Source: Lachnospiraceae bacterium
Lineage (GTDB): Bacteria; Bacillota; Clostridia; Lachnospirales; Lachnospiraceae
Reading direction: 5' to 3'
Assembly: GCA_017540605.1 (NCBI GenBank)
Contig: JAFYAS010000026.1
Coordinates: forward strand, 115,668-179,667
DNA length: 64,000 nucleotides
Numbering within the stretch: position 1 is the first letter of the stretch; each line of letters starts with the position of its first letter. The notes below the pieces were generated by a model, which saw only the letters and a program-made list of their open reading frames with translations, did not search any database and had not been told where the DNA came from. Shown here piece after piece: positions 55,062-63,991 of this stretch. The translations under genes and the position numbers were made by a program.

Positions 55062-56054
55062 CTATACTGAAATACCTAGATGTGAATAACACATATCTGT
55101 CACCATACGACCTTTAGGTGTTCTATTGATAAAGCCATTTTTTATGAGGTAGGGTTCATATACGTCCTCAATGGTTCCGGAATCTTCGCCTATCGCTGCA
55201 GCCAAGGTATCAAGACCCACAGGCTTTCCACCAAATTTATATATCATAGTCTCAAGAATATTCCTATCCATATTATCAAGTCCCATCCTATCGACCTCAA
55301 GCCTGTCAAGGGCATCAAGGGCAACATCGCCATTTATAAAGCCATGATGTTCTACCTCTGCAAAATCTCTTACTCGCTTTAGTAGTCTGTTGGCAAGTCT
55401 TGGTGTCCCCCTCGATCTTCTGGCAATCTCTCTTGCTCCATCTTCATCAATATCGACACCGAGGACATCAGCCGATCTCTCAACAATGGTTGATAGCTCA
55501 TCAATATCATAAAACTCCAATCTGTTGACTACACCAAAGCGATCCCTTAAAGGCGCTGAAAGCATTCCGGCTCTCGTTGTTGCTCCAACCAGTGTAAACT
55601 TAGGAAGATCAAGCCTTATGGACTTCGCTGTGGCACCCTTACCGAGCATGATATCTATGGCATAATCCTCCATAGCCGGATAAAGCACCTCTTCAACCTG
55701 ACGGTTTAGTCTGTGTATCTCGTCGATAAACAGAACATCATTCTCCGAAAGGCCGTTAAGTATTGCTGCAAGCTCTCCGGGCTTTTCTATAGCCGGTCCC
55801 GAAGTGATCTTTAAATTCACACCCATCTCATTGGCTACTATCTGTGAAAGTGTTGTCTTGCCAAGTCCCGGAGGTCCGTAAAGAAGAACATGATCAAGAG
55901 GCTCTCCTCTTTTTTTAGCAGCCTCTATGAAGATCATAAGATTCTCCTTGACCTTCCTTTGACCGATATAATCAGTAAATCTCTGAGGTCTTAGTCTTGA
56001 CTCTGTCTTTATATCTTCAGTTGTTATCTCTGTTGTAATAATCCTATTGTTCAT
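55062..56054 (-). CDS. ruvB: Holliday junction helicase RuvB
   Basis: AAA+ motor of branch migration. 330 residues: [18 protein letters not shown], Walker [14 protein letters not shown], Walker [16 protein letters not shown], sensor [18 protein letters not shown], and a C-terminal winged helix. Full usual length. It begins one base after ruvA ends, so the two are coupled. Confidence 0.98.
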   Translation of the reverse strand: MNNRIITTEITTEDIKTESRLRPQRFTDYIGQRKVKENLMIFIEAAKKRGEPLDHVLLYGPPGLGKTTLSQIVANEMGVNLKITSGPAIEKPGELAAILNGLSENDVLFIDEIHRLNRQVEEVLYPAMEDYAIDIMLGKGATAKSIRLDLPKFTLVGATTRAGMLSAPLRDRFGVVNRLEFYDIDELSTIVERSADVLGVDIDEDGAREIARRSRGTPRLANRLLKRVRDFAEVEHHGFINGDVALDALDRLEVDRMGLDNMDRNILETMIYKFGGKPVGLDTLAAAIGEDSGTIEDVYEPYLIKNGFINRTPKGRMVTDMCYSHLGISV

Positions 56055-56055
56055 A

Positions 56056-56655
56056 TCAGATCAGATTTTTTAACGCCTTTTTAACGATCTCACCGGAATC
56101 CATACTTCCTGCATCGGCAACCTTCCTTACAGCTGTCATAGCTTCTGAATTGCCATAACCAAGAGAAACCAACGCCATAACAGCCTCTGTGATATTGCTG
56201 TCATCAGAGCCAACCGTGGTATCAAGGGATTGACCGTCATTTTCCATATCATCAAGGCTGATCTTATCCTTTAGCTCCATAATGATACGCTTTGCACCCT
56301 TGGCACCTACACCATTGGCCTTGGTGATTGCTTTCTCATCACCTGAAAGCACTGCCATACGAAATGAATTGGCATCAAGTACAGTAAGTATAGAGCTCGC
56401 TGCCTTGGGCCCAACTCCCGATATAGAAATCAAAAGCTTGAATATCGAAAGCTCATCCTTGCTGTTGAAACCATAAAGGGATAGCTCATCCTCTCGAATA
56501 TACATATAAGTATAAAGCTTTATGGTCTCGCCCATTCCATTTATCTTTGCAAGAACAGAGCCCGGTACATTTACCATATAGCCCATTCCGTTATTCTCTA
56601 TTACCACATATCCGTCGCCCATATCGGCGACCTCGCCTTTTATAAATGCAATCAT
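56056..56655 (-). CDS. ruvA: Holliday junction-binding protein RuvA
   Basis: Tetrameric junction-binding protein that loads RuvB. 199 residues: OB-fold start [20 protein letters not shown], the acidic-pin region [10 protein letters not shown], two helix-hairpin-helix motifs ([28 protein letters not shown]), and the C-terminal RuvB-binding domain [16 protein letters not shown]. First gene of the operon from the promoter at 56,687. Confidence 0.97.
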   Translation of the reverse strand: MIAFIKGEVADMGDGYVVIENNGMGYMVNVPGSVLAKINGMGETIKLYTYMYIREDELSLYGFNSKDELSIFKLLISISGVGPKAASSILTVLDANSFRMAVLSGDEKAITKANGVGAKGAKRIIMELKDKISLDDMENDGQSLDTTVGSDDSNITEAVMALVSLGYGNSEAMTAVRKVADAGSMDSGEIVKKALKNLI

Positions 56656-56686
56656 ATGATCTCCAAAAAACGCATAGTCAGATGTA

Positions 56687-56715
56687 AGTATAGACTATTT
56701 GGCAAAGTTTTTCAA
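56687..56715 (-). promoter_or_regulatory. Promoter of the ruvA-to-pbp operon
   Basis: Minus strand: TTGAAA (plus 56710-56715), 17-base spacer, TATACT (plus 56687-56692). The -10 is about 32 bases upstream of the ruvA ATG. I see no LexA-like CGAACnnnnGTTCG box in the short gap. Confidence 0.75.
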
Positions 56716-56733
56716 GAAAAAAAGCGTTCTATC

Positions 56734-57606
56734 CTACTGTCCGTAAAGTATCCTTACAAGCTCTGAATCCTTATCAAGTATCAAGGTATTGTTATTGCCC
56801 TTTAATGAGAGCTTAAGAGCATCAAGTCCACGGATATAATTGTAAAACTCTGCCTTTTCCTCATTGTTGTAGGCCTCTGAGAGAATACGCATATATTCCG
56901 CTTCGCCCTCAGCTACAGTCTGCTCCGCATCCTTTTCAGCTTCAGCTATGGAAATGGTTACTTCCTTATCAGTCTCATTCTTTATGATCTGAGCATCCGA
57001 ATCACCCTTTGCCTTGTAGCTTGCGGCTATATTCTGGCGCTCAGATATCATACGCTCATATACAGCATTCTTGTTGTCATCCGGAAGATCAAGAGCCTTG
57101 ATCTCTGCAGTCAATATAGATACGCCATATTCAGCTATATCTGAATTGGCAGCCTTTGTGATAGTCTCTGTAAGCTGCTGACCACGAGCGGCTATCACCT
57201 CATCCTGAGTCATTGAGGAAATGGTATTCTTGGTTGCGTTGTAAACAGCGGCATCTATACGCTCTTCTGCTCTGGCATCAACAGCACCCAAGGTCTTATA
57301 ATACTTTGTAGGCTCCACAACCTGCCAAATTACATAATCATCAGCTATCATAGACTTTTTGTCCTTTGTGATAACATCACTGGCAGGAATATCGTAAATC
57401 CTTCTTCCTGCATAGACGAGCTGAACATCCTCAATAAAAGGAGTCTTTATATGAAGTCCTGCTTTTTCACTTATCCTTACTATCTTTCCAAATTGCTTTA
57501 CTATACCGTAATTGTTGTAGTTGACCATATAAAGTGAGGAAAAGAGAACTATTATGGCGGCAACCAAAATGATCACGCCAGCACTTATCTTAATTTTCTT
57601 CTTCAT
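56734..57606 (-). CDS. hflC: HflC-like SPFH/band 7 membrane protein
   Basis: 290 residues: one N-terminal membrane helix then a band-7 domain (GIVKQFGKIVRISEKAGLHIKTPF; RVQ-type strand VQLVYAGRRIYDIP) and a coiled coil. HflK and HflC form a large cage around FtsH and limit its proteolysis. The gene overlaps hflK by 17 bases and has GGAGGG inside hflK's end. Confidence 0.92.
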   Translation of the reverse strand: MKKKIKISAGVIILVAAIIVLFSSLYMVNYNNYGIVKQFGKIVRISEKAGLHIKTPFIEDVQLVYAGRRIYDIPASDVITKDKKSMIADDYVIWQVVEPTKYYKTLGAVDARAEERIDAAVYNATKNTISSMTQDEVIAARGQQLTETITKAANSDIAEYGVSILTAEIKALDLPDDNKNAVYERMISERQNIAASYKAKGDSDAQIIKNETDKEVTISIAEAEKDAEQTVAEGEAEYMRILSEAYNNEEKAEFYNYIRGLDALKLSLKGNNNTLILDKDSELVRILYGQ

Positions 57607-58651
57607 TTGCAGTTCCCTCCTCTGAATTATTCTCTACAGCCGGTGCAGTAGGGGCTTGAGTTTCTGTTGAATTTGTATTAGAATCCATAAAGCTTTCCAC
57701 AGGATATATGTTCTGAGTCTTTCCGTCTGTAACCACGATCTTAAGTCCGGGAAGGAGTTCCTCCATAGACTCAAAGAACATACGCTTTTTGGTGATCAAA
57801 GGGTATTTCTTGTACTCATCAAAGATCTTATCAAGTCTTGCAACCTGACCCTTGCCCTCGGCTATTCTTGCTTCCTTCTTTGCCTCAGCATCCTTTCTGA
57901 TCTTATCAGCCTTTGCAGTAGCCTCAGGAAGCTTTTCATTCTGATACTTAAGTGCGTTATTCTTTGCAGTATCTGCTCCCTGTTTAGCGGTCTCAACAGA
58001 CTTAAATGCAGCAACTATCTCTTGTGTAGGCGGCTCTGAATCCTGAACAGTGATATTGATAACCTGAAGGCCAACATCGTGTTCCTCAAGCTCTCTTACC
58101 ATATCCTCCTTTACTGCAGCCTGGATAAGGCCCTTACCTGTAGTCATAGCTTCATCTACAGTATAATTGGAAACTATAGAGCGAATGCTTGAAAGAGCGA
58201 TATTTTTAAGTATCTCTTCGGGATTGTTGGAATTGTATAGATATGCAACAGGATCTGAAACCTTGTATTCCAAATAAAAATCAATGTTTAAGAGATTGAA
58301 ATCAGAGGTTATCATGATACCGTTCATCTCATCTGTGATATTCTGACCCTCATTGGAAACGCTATAACCTATGCCTGTTCCGTGGGTAGTCACATCCACC
58401 TTTTGAACCTTATGGATAAAAGGAATCTTAAAATAAAGTCCTGCTGTATTGGTCTTTACCACATCTCCGAACATGGTTACTACTGCATTTTCCTGCTCAT
58501 TTACATAATAATAGCAACCATTTATAAGCATAAATGCAACAACGAAGATCACAAAAAAGCGTATAACCTTTAATGATTTCTTTCCTGCTTCCTTCACCTT
58601 TTCCTTCGCTTCATCTATTACGATATCTGCATCTTTATCCTTTTTACTCAT
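57590..58651 (-). CDS. hflK: HflK-like SPFH/band 7 membrane protein
   Basis: 353 residues: a Lys/Glu-rich N-tail, membrane helix ~30-48, then the band-7 domain (NAVVTMFGDVVKTNTAGLYF), a long Ala/Lys/Glu coiled coil and a Thr/Glu/Pro-rich tail. The E. coli-type Gly-rich N-terminus is absent, as in other Firmicutes. It pairs with hflC. A 34-base palindromic element lies between it and the ABC transporter ATPase gene upstream. Confidence 0.92.
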   Translation of the reverse strand: MSKKDKDADIVIDEAKEKVKEAGKKSLKVIRFFVIFVVAFMLINGCYYYVNEQENAVVTMFGDVVKTNTAGLYFKIPFIHKVQKVDVTTHGTGIGYSVSNEGQNITDEMNGIMITSDFNLLNIDFYLEYKVSDPVAYLYNSNNPEEILKNIALSSIRSIVSNYTVDEAMTTGKGLIQAAVKEDMVRELEEHDVGLQVINITVQDSEPPTQEIVAAFKSVETAKQGADTAKNNALKYQNEKLPEATAKADKIRKDAEAKKEARIAEGKGQVARLDKIFDEYKKYPLITKKRMFFESMEELLPGLKIVVTDGKTQNIYPVESFMDSNTNSTETQAPTAPAVENNSEEGTANEEEN

Positions 58652-58672
58652 ATCAATCCTCCGTATTTATCC

Positions 58673-58706
58673 GTAACTGATCAGCAGCTTCGTTGTTTCC
58701 AGTTAC
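58673..58706 (+). repeat. 34-bp palindromic element, copy A
   Basis: GTAACTG ... CAGTTAC ends with an inner stem around a TTC loop (AGCAGCTTCGTTGTT). It matches the element at 63860-63893 at most positions. Inner G-T pairs fold only in plus-strand RNA. It sits four bases after the ABC ATPase stop, in an intergenic gap of 58 bases, the usual niche of such elements. Confidence 0.7.
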
Positions 58707-58709
58707 CAT

Positions 58710-59495
58710 TTATCCATTATTAAATCTTCCGAGGAACTGCTTTGTTCTGTCTTCCTTCGGATGATTGAAGACCTCGTCCGACGTTCCACTTTCAAGCACA
58801 TAGCCGTTGTCCATGAATATTACCTTGTCAGCCACATCTCTGGCAAATGCCATCTCATGAGTCACAATGATCATGGTCATCCTGGTCTCTGCAAGCTCCT
58901 TGATAACTCTTAAAACCTCTCCTGTAAGCTCAGGATCAAGAGCTGAGGTTGGCTCATCAAAGCAAAGTATATCTGGCTTCATAGCCAATGCTCTCGCTAT
59001 AGCAACACGCTGACACTGACCACCTGAAAGCTGATGAGGATAGTTATCTTTCCTCTCGGTAAGTCCCATCTGAGCGATCAGAAATTCAGCTTCACTTCGT
59101 ATTTCCTCAAGGATCTCCTTTTTCTTAGCCTTAAAATCAGGAAGCTTTTCTGCCTGAAGCCTTCTGGCAAGCATTACATTTTCTATGGCTGTATACTGGG
59201 GAAACAGATTGAATGACTGAAAGACCATTCCAAAATGCATACGATTCTTCCTGATCACAGATTCCTTCAGATAGCTTTTATCATTTCCATCAAAAACTAT
59301 ATTATCATTAACCTTTATAATACCCTTATCCGGTCTTTCAAGAAAATTTAAGCATCTAAGAAGTGTCGTCTTACCGCTTCCTGAAGAGCCAATGATGGAG
59401 AGAACCTCGCTTTCCTCCATGGAAAAGCAGATATCCTTTAACACTTCTGTTTTGTCAAAGGATTTAACTATATGTTCAACATTAAGTATTCCCAT
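58710..59495 (-). CDS. Polar amino acid ABC transporter, ATP-binding protein
   Basis: 261 residues, cytoplasmic ATPase of an amino acid importer. Walker [16 protein letters not shown]-loop [13 protein letters not shown], signature [15 protein letters not shown], Walker [16 protein letters not shown] and H-loop [15 protein letters not shown]. The sequence [13 protein letters not shown] is characteristic of the GlnQ/HisP group. A small insertion near residues 110-125 ([16 protein letters not shown]) lengthens it slightly. Partners are the next two genes upstream. Confidence 0.95.
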   Translation of the reverse strand: MGILNVEHIVKSFDKTEVLKDICFSMEESEVLSIIGSSGSGKTTLLRCLNFLERPDKGIIKVNDNIVFDGNDKSYLKESVIRKNRMHFGMVFQSFNLFPQYTAIENVMLARRLQAEKLPDFKAKKKEILEEIRSEAEFLIAQMGLTERKDNYPHQLSGGQCQRVAIARALAMKPDILCFDEPTSALDPELTGEVLRVIKELAETRMTMIIVTHEMAFARDVADKVIFMDNGYVLESGTSDEVFNHPKEDRTKQFLGRFNNG

Positions 59496-59509
59496 GTCCT
59501 ATCCTCCCA

Positions 59510-60208
59510 TCATCTAAAATATTCAAGCTTCTTCTCAAGTCCGCCGAGAAGAAGTGTCAAAAGTCCGTTACAGATCAGGTAATAGATAGCCGTAAAGAAT
59601 AGAGGCCATATAGCTCCTGATATTCCCTGTGAGCCCTTCATAAACGCCTGACCTGCCCAGATGACCTCCTGCAATGCTATGATCCTGGCAAGAGAGGTAT
59701 CCTTTACAAGAGTAAGTATCTCATTGGACATAGGAGGAACTATTCTCTTGATCATTTGCAAAAGCTTTACCTTGAAGAAAATCTGACTCTTTGACATACC
59801 AAGAACAAGGCCTGCCTCGTCCTGACCTATAGGAATCGAGCTTATACCGCCTCTGAATATCTCAGAGAAATAGCAGGCATAGTTGATAATAAAGGCTACC
59901 GCAGATGCAGCAAAGCGTCCTGCCTCGTCTCCACCCCATATTGCATTTTTAAGTACAAGTCCCGGAAAATAATAGATGATAAGAAGCTGGATCATAAGGG
60001 GGGTTCCTCTGATGATCCAGATAAAGATCTTCAATGTGATCCTTAAGGGTGTGATCTTTGAGCCTGTTCCAAGAGATATCAATAGTCCTAAAGGAAGAGC
60101 ACCGATAAGAGTGACAAAGAAAAGCTTCAATGTCTGTAAAAAACCGATATTTAGAGAATGTAAAACTATCGGAAGCTGTTCAGAAAATGTTTGCATATAA
60201 AACTCCAT
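59510..60208 (-). CDS. Polar amino acid ABC transporter, permease
   Basis: 232 residues with about five membrane helices. His/Glu/Gln-type motif: RGTPLMIQLLIIYYF and the EAA loop LVLGMSKSQIFFKVKLLQMI. Family length normal. It starts MEFYMQTFSEQLPIVL. Acts with the substrate-binding lipoprotein upstream and the ATPase downstream; probably used as a homodimer because no second permease is present. Confidence 0.95.
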   Translation of the reverse strand: MEFYMQTFSEQLPIVLHSLNIGFLQTLKLFFVTLIGALPLGLLISLGTGSKITPLRITLKIFIWIIRGTPLMIQLLIIYYFPGLVLKNAIWGGDEAGRFAASAVAFIINYACYFSEIFRGGISSIPIGQDEAGLVLGMSKSQIFFKVKLLQMIKRIVPPMSNEILTLVKDTSLARIIALQEVIWAGQAFMKGSQGISGAIWPLFFTAIYYLICNGLLTLLLGGLEKKLEYFR

Positions 60209-60262
60209 TATAAGGGTAAAAAGCCTACGTCAAAAAGACATAGGCTTATGATACGTCATATT

Positions 60263-61102
60263 TTACTGAGGGATAAGAGCAGCCTGAACCTTATAGGTCT
60301 CTGCTGACTTTACCATAGAACCGTCTTCATAGCTCTTCTTGAAGAAAGCATTGAGTTCACCTACAAGATCAGAACCCTTTCTGAAACCAACGCCATATTT
60401 CTCTTCATTGAGGCCTACAGTATATGTAAGATTGTCATAGCTTGTGCCCTCACCTACCATTGCAGCTGCCATAAGTGAATCAATGATAGCTGCGTCAGAT
60501 GTTCCGGCAGCAACCTCCATCAAAGCATTGGCCTGATTGGTAACCTCTGTGAACTTAAGCGAATGAGCCTCTGCCTGCTCCTTACCTGCACTACCCTGCT
60601 CAACAGCGAAATTGAGATCTGCAAGACTTTCAACTGTCTGATATGCGTCAGCCTTATCCTTAGGTACAATAACGATCTGAGCGTTGTTACAATAAGGATT
60701 TGAACAATCCATAGCTGAAAGGACTTCATCTGTAAGTGTCATACCGTTCCATACGCAATCAATACTTCCTGATGAAAGCTCAAGTGCTTTGTTGTCCCAC
60801 TCGATCTCTACGAACTTTGCAGTTACGCCAAGGCTCTCAGCAAATGCCTTTGCCATATCAGCATCAAAACCAATCCAGTTGCCATCTGCATCCTTATAAT
60901 CCATAGGCTCAAAATCTGTGATACCTATCACCAGCTCACCTTTCTCAACGATCTTTGCCTTGTCGCTCTCAGCTGAAGCCTGAGTATCTTCGACCTGTCC
61001 CTCAGATGTAGCTACAGTTGCAGGTGCATCACTTCCACCGCATGCAGCAAGTGAAAAACACATAGTCATGGCAAGCGCCATAGTTAAAATCTTTTTGATC
61101 AT
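60263..61102 (-). CDS. Polar amino acid ABC transporter, substrate-binding lipoprotein
   Basis: 279 residues, start ATG 61102 (MIKKILTMALAMTMCF) with AGGAGG upstream. Lipobox LAAC near residue 20, then a periplasmic-type binding domain: LVIGITDFEPMDYKDADGNW, GFDADMAKAFAESLG, IDCVWNGMTLTDE, and VEQGSAGKEQ. The ligand is probably a polar amino acid or its derivative. First gene of the operon from the promoter at 61,143. Confidence 0.95.
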   Translation of the reverse strand: MIKKILTMALAMTMCFSLAACGGSDAPATVATSEGQVEDTQASAESDKAKIVEKGELVIGITDFEPMDYKDADGNWIGFDADMAKAFAESLGVTAKFVEIEWDNKALELSSGSIDCVWNGMTLTDEVLSAMDCSNPYCNNAQIVIVPKDKADAYQTVESLADLNFAVEQGSAGKEQAEAHSLKFTEVTNQANALMEVAAGTSDAAIIDSLMAAAMVGEGTSYDNLTYTVGLNEEKYGVGFRKGSDLVGELNAFFKKSYEDGSMVKSAETYKVQAALIPQ

Positions 61103-61142
61103 AGTTTTCTTCCTCCTATTATTCATTAAAACAACAGACTAA

Positions 61143-61171
61143 ATAATAACAATAATTGGAGGAATAGTCAA
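61143..61171 (-). promoter_or_regulatory. Promoter of the amino acid ABC transporter operon
   Basis: Minus strand: TTGACT (plus 61166-61171), 17-base spacer, TATTAT (plus 61143-61148). About 41 bases upstream of the binding-protein ATG and just after the stop of the metallopeptidase-like gene. Confidence 0.75.
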
Positions 61172-61178
61172 TATTTTT

Positions 61179-62168
61179 TCATTTCTTATACTTCTTCGCA
61201 TTATCACTTAAAGCCTTCTTAACCTTCTTTAGGCTCTTTGAATTGATCTGTTTCATCAGAGTTCTGTAATCATTGGCGCCGGCTCCGCTCCATCTGCCAT
61301 CTAAGTAAACCATACCGCTCTCTTCATTAAAGGAATCCTTGAAGCTTTTGCCATTGTATTTTTTGCATACCTTATCGAGATTCTTCTCACAGCTCTTTAA
61401 AAGCTTCTCAAAATTCTTCTGCATAGTATCAAAGCAGATCACGTAGTTTTTATTCGCCATGATTTCCTTATATACCTTGGGCTTTTTTGTTCTGGCATAC
61501 TCAAGATATGTAAGTGTCCAGTAGTAAAATTCAGCGTAAGCGTTTCGGTTGTTTAAGTAGCTGTTAATATACCTGTTCCAAGCTGAAGCACCCTTTGAAT
61601 AATACTTCAGATATTCATACATCGAATTGTTGGCATTGCACCCCCAATAGTATGCCGAAAACTCATTCATAAGTCCGTACACGCCATTGAGATTTGAGGA
61701 AAGATTGGAGCCTGTGCTTGCGTAAGTATCATAGCGGAAGGTTCTATATTTTTTAGCAATACTCTTTGTGGCATCACTTGTTTTAAATACCTTTGTAATG
61801 GGCACATAGATCGTCTTGCCCTTTCCTGTATAGAATGCCCACTCCTGCTTGCCCCAAGAGAATTTGCCCTGCTTGATGATGTAAGCATGAAACTCCTCGT
61901 GAACAGTGGTATCCACCATATCAGAAAGCTTGTCCCCATAGTTCATCCATGAAGCAAAGCTATCACCGTTGTCCTTTTGTTTTTTCAAAATGTGATATGC
62001 GTCGCTATTATACGCCTTCACAAGCTTTAGCATATTGGAATCATTGATCTTGCAATCAAGCTTTGGCGCTTTTTTCTTTGCATATACCTCGGTGGGAATG
62101 ATCAATCCCATAACCATGATAAAAGCCATTACAATCGCAGTAAATCTTCTTAAAAATCTATGTTTCAT
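61179..62168 (-). CDS. Secreted protein with HEXXH motif (putative gluzincin-like metallopeptidase)
   Basis: 329 residues. Start ATG 62168 with GGAGG upstream. Signal peptide 1-30 ends VYA. The sequence VHEEFHAY gives HEXXH at His90-Glu91-His94, and MNEFSAYYWG gives a possible third ligand, Glu169, 75 residues later, the HEXXH+E pattern of gluzincins. The rest is Lys/Tyr-rich and helical with Cys177. I know no family match. No wall anchor. It follows the XRE-type regulator gene by 18 bases, so the two are probably co-transcribed. A zinc peptidase is an inference from the motif; HEXXH also occurs by chance. Confidence 0.6.
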   Translation of the reverse strand: MKHRFLRRFTAIVMAFIMVMGLIIPTEVYAKKKAPKLDCKINDSNMLKLVKAYNSDAYHILKKQKDNGDSFASWMNYGDKLSDMVDTTVHEEFHAYIIKQGKFSWGKQEWAFYTGKGKTIYVPITKVFKTSDATKSIAKKYRTFRYDTYASTGSNLSSNLNGVYGLMNEFSAYYWGCNANNSMYEYLKYYSKGASAWNRYINSYLNNRNAYAEFYYWTLTYLEYARTKKPKVYKEIMANKNYVICFDTMQKNFEKLLKSCEKNLDKVCKKYNGKSFKDSFNEESGMVYLDGRWSGAGANDYRTLMKQINSKSLKKVKKALSDNAKKYKK

Positions 62169-62186
62169 AAATATAACCTCCATTAA

Positions 62187-63557
62187 TTAAAACAGATTTT
62201 GAATATCTTTAATATCCATCAATCCACCATAGCCATCAATATTCTCACAAAATTCAGAAAATGCCCTGACAATGTTTCTCTCAGTCAGATATATTATCCT
62301 ATCATTTGTAAGATATGGAACTAAAAGCAAAAATCTATCCTTAACAACTGTGATAGACCAATTATCAGATAAAGGTATAACCGAGGAATTGAGAATAAAC
62401 AAGCTTTTTCCAAGCCTTTTTACCATCTGTTTCTTTGCCATCTCTATGTCATCCAGATCAGCGTTCAATGTGAAACCAGCCTCGTTTACAGCACCTGTTT
62501 CCATTAGATCCTTTAGCCCCTCCACAGTAATGAATTCCACATAAGATTCTCTTTCAGTCAGAGCATTGCAATGCCATCTCGCCCATTCATGCATATCTTC
62601 TGGAACGAATTTATTTATAAACTCATCTGTACATAAAAAGCTGATACCCGGTTTCTTTTCAAAGATATAAAGAGGCACATCCTTATTCTCACCGATAAGC
62701 TTTACATACTTCTCTTTATTCTCAAAACCACTTACAATAATCTTTGATAGCTTTATTGTTTTCTCGATCAACTCTCTGCATTTGTTTAGTATATCAGGAT
62801 CATCCACTATGACAGCCTCATCACCCTCTGCGTTTATTAATATAGCCTTATCCGAAAACACAAAATAATAGGGAAATAGAACTCCAAAATGATCTCTTGC
62901 AGGACTATTGCTATAATAGCAATAGGTTTCATAATTAAGCTTCTGTGTAATAAGGAAAAACAGATAGTTTATAATGACTTCAATATTTTTTTGATCAAAG
63001 ACAAGCTCTCCAACAGGAAATTCCACAAGCTGCCTTATCCTATTATTTCGTGATCTTTGATCAGCTCCAATAACCTTCAGTATATCAAAAAAACCATATT
63101 TTTGAAGAATTTCCAAGGAAACAAAACAATCAATCCCCTCTTTATTCTCGGCGTAAAGCTCTGTAAGGAGAATACGTTTAATATAATCACCAATATTGTA
63201 TATGCCGTCAATATTACCTACCCTCGGGATCTTCTCAGGAGTAAAATTGATCTCTATATCTATGCTTTGTTCTCTTGCTTCTGCGATCATTCTAAGCGCA
63301 CGGGATACAAATTCCCTCTCCATCCAGGCCTTCTCACCTATTCGTTCCCTTTCATATAGAGTTTTCAGTTCCTTCCTTTCTAATGTGGCAAGCTCAAGAT
63401 GCTTCTCTATCAGATCAGCCTGCTCCTTTGTTGGAAATCTCTTTCCTGAAAGGATCTGAAAGAATGTGGAACGATCGATATTTGTGGCCTCCACAAGAGA
63501 ATTCTTTGAAATTGTCTGTCTGTCGACATATCTGCTTAATGTTTCAAAATAACTCAT
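62187..63557 (-). CDS. XRE-like HTH protein with long C-terminal domain
   Basis: 456 residues. Residues ~12-60 form a helix-turn-helix (QTISKNSLVEATNIDRSTFF, then QILSGKRFPTKEQADLIEKH), as in cro/XRE regulators. The large C-terminal part is a mixed alpha/beta region without a known signature; it contains stretches of the kind seen in regulators that sense a small molecule or peptide. It is upstream of the secreted HEXXH protein gene. Whether it controls that gene is an inference from position. Confidence 0.7.
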   Translation of the reverse strand: MSYFETLSRYVDRQTISKNSLVEATNIDRSTFFQILSGKRFPTKEQADLIEKHLELATLERKELKTLYERERIGEKAWMEREFVSRALRMIAEAREQSIDIEINFTPEKIPRVGNIDGIYNIGDYIKRILLTELYAENKEGIDCFVSLEILQKYGFFDILKVIGADQRSRNNRIRQLVEFPVGELVFDQKNIEVIINYLFFLITQKLNYETYCYYSNSPARDHFGVLFPYYFVFSDKAILINAEGDEAVIVDDPDILNKCRELIEKTIKLSKIIVSGFENKEKYVKLIGENKDVPLYIFEKKPGISFLCTDEFINKFVPEDMHEWARWHCNALTERESYVEFITVEGLKDLMETGAVNEAGFTLNADLDDIEMAKKQMVKRLGKSLFILNSSVIPLSDNWSITVVKDRFLLLVPYLTNDRIIYLTERNIVRAFSEFCENIDGYGGLMDIKDIQNLF

Positions 63558-63649
63558 ATTTACCTCAAAAAAATAATGATTTAGAAAATATCAGGCTACT
63601 AAACAGCCATATCCATTCTACCATTTTTCAAACGCAAATGAAAGTAAAA

Positions 63650-63669
63650 AAGCACCGATAATGGTGCTT
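63650..63669 (-). terminator. Intrinsic terminator
   Basis: AAGCACC / GGTGCTT with a 6-base loop; on the minus strand it is followed by TTTTT. It would end a transcript entering from the right of the window, and shields the XRE-like gene. Confidence 0.7.
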
Positions 63670-63802
63670 GATAACGGTATTATCAGATCCCCTCCCCACC
63701 TGCAGTCATCTTCTTTAGACCACAGGCCGGGATCACTGAAATCCATTTTACAACAATGATATAGCTCTTAACAAGTGGCGTCTATGGTGGCATTTTTATT
63801 CT

Positions 63803-63830
63803 TAACCGTTCGGCAACTTCGCCGCTTCCG
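63803..63830 (+). repeat. Degenerate copy of the palindromic element, copy B
   Basis: TAACCGTTCGGCAACTTCGC... aligns with the core of the 34-base element at 63860 with several changes; the inner GGC/GCC stem is partly preserved and the outer arm is lost. Confidence 0.5.
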
Positions 63831-63859
63831 ATTTTGCCTTTTCCCCTTTATAAAAATCT

Positions 63860-63893
63860 GTAACTGTTCAGCAGCTTCGCTGCTGCCAGTTAC
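63860..63893 (+). repeat. 34-bp palindromic element, copy C (best hairpin)
   Basis: Outer arms GTAACTG / CAGTTAC; inner perfect stem CAGCAGC-TTC-GCTGCTG. Same orientation as copy A at 58673. Confidence 0.75.
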
Positions 63894-63895
63894 GA

Positions 63896-63943
63896 GCATC
63901 TCGCTCATTTAGAGACTTTGCTTCGCAAAGTGGAGCGAGATGC
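63896..63943. repeat. Nested long hairpin
   Basis: Outer 11-base arms GCATCTCGCTC (63896-63906) and GAGCGAGATGC (63933-63943) enclose an inner perfect stem ACTTTGC-TTC-GCAAAGT (63915-63931). The TTC loop is the same as in the 34-base element, which lies two bases away. Confidence 0.7.
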
Positions 63944-63966
63944 CTTCCTGCGCCACATCTTAACAC

Positions 63967-63991
63967 GCTCTGAACAGCAAGTGTTCAGAGC
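63967..63991. repeat. 10-bp stem hairpin
   Basis: GCTCTGAACA (63967-63976), 5-base loop, TGTTCAGAGC (63982-63991). Perfect stem, no T-run, so not an obvious terminator. Confidence 0.6.
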
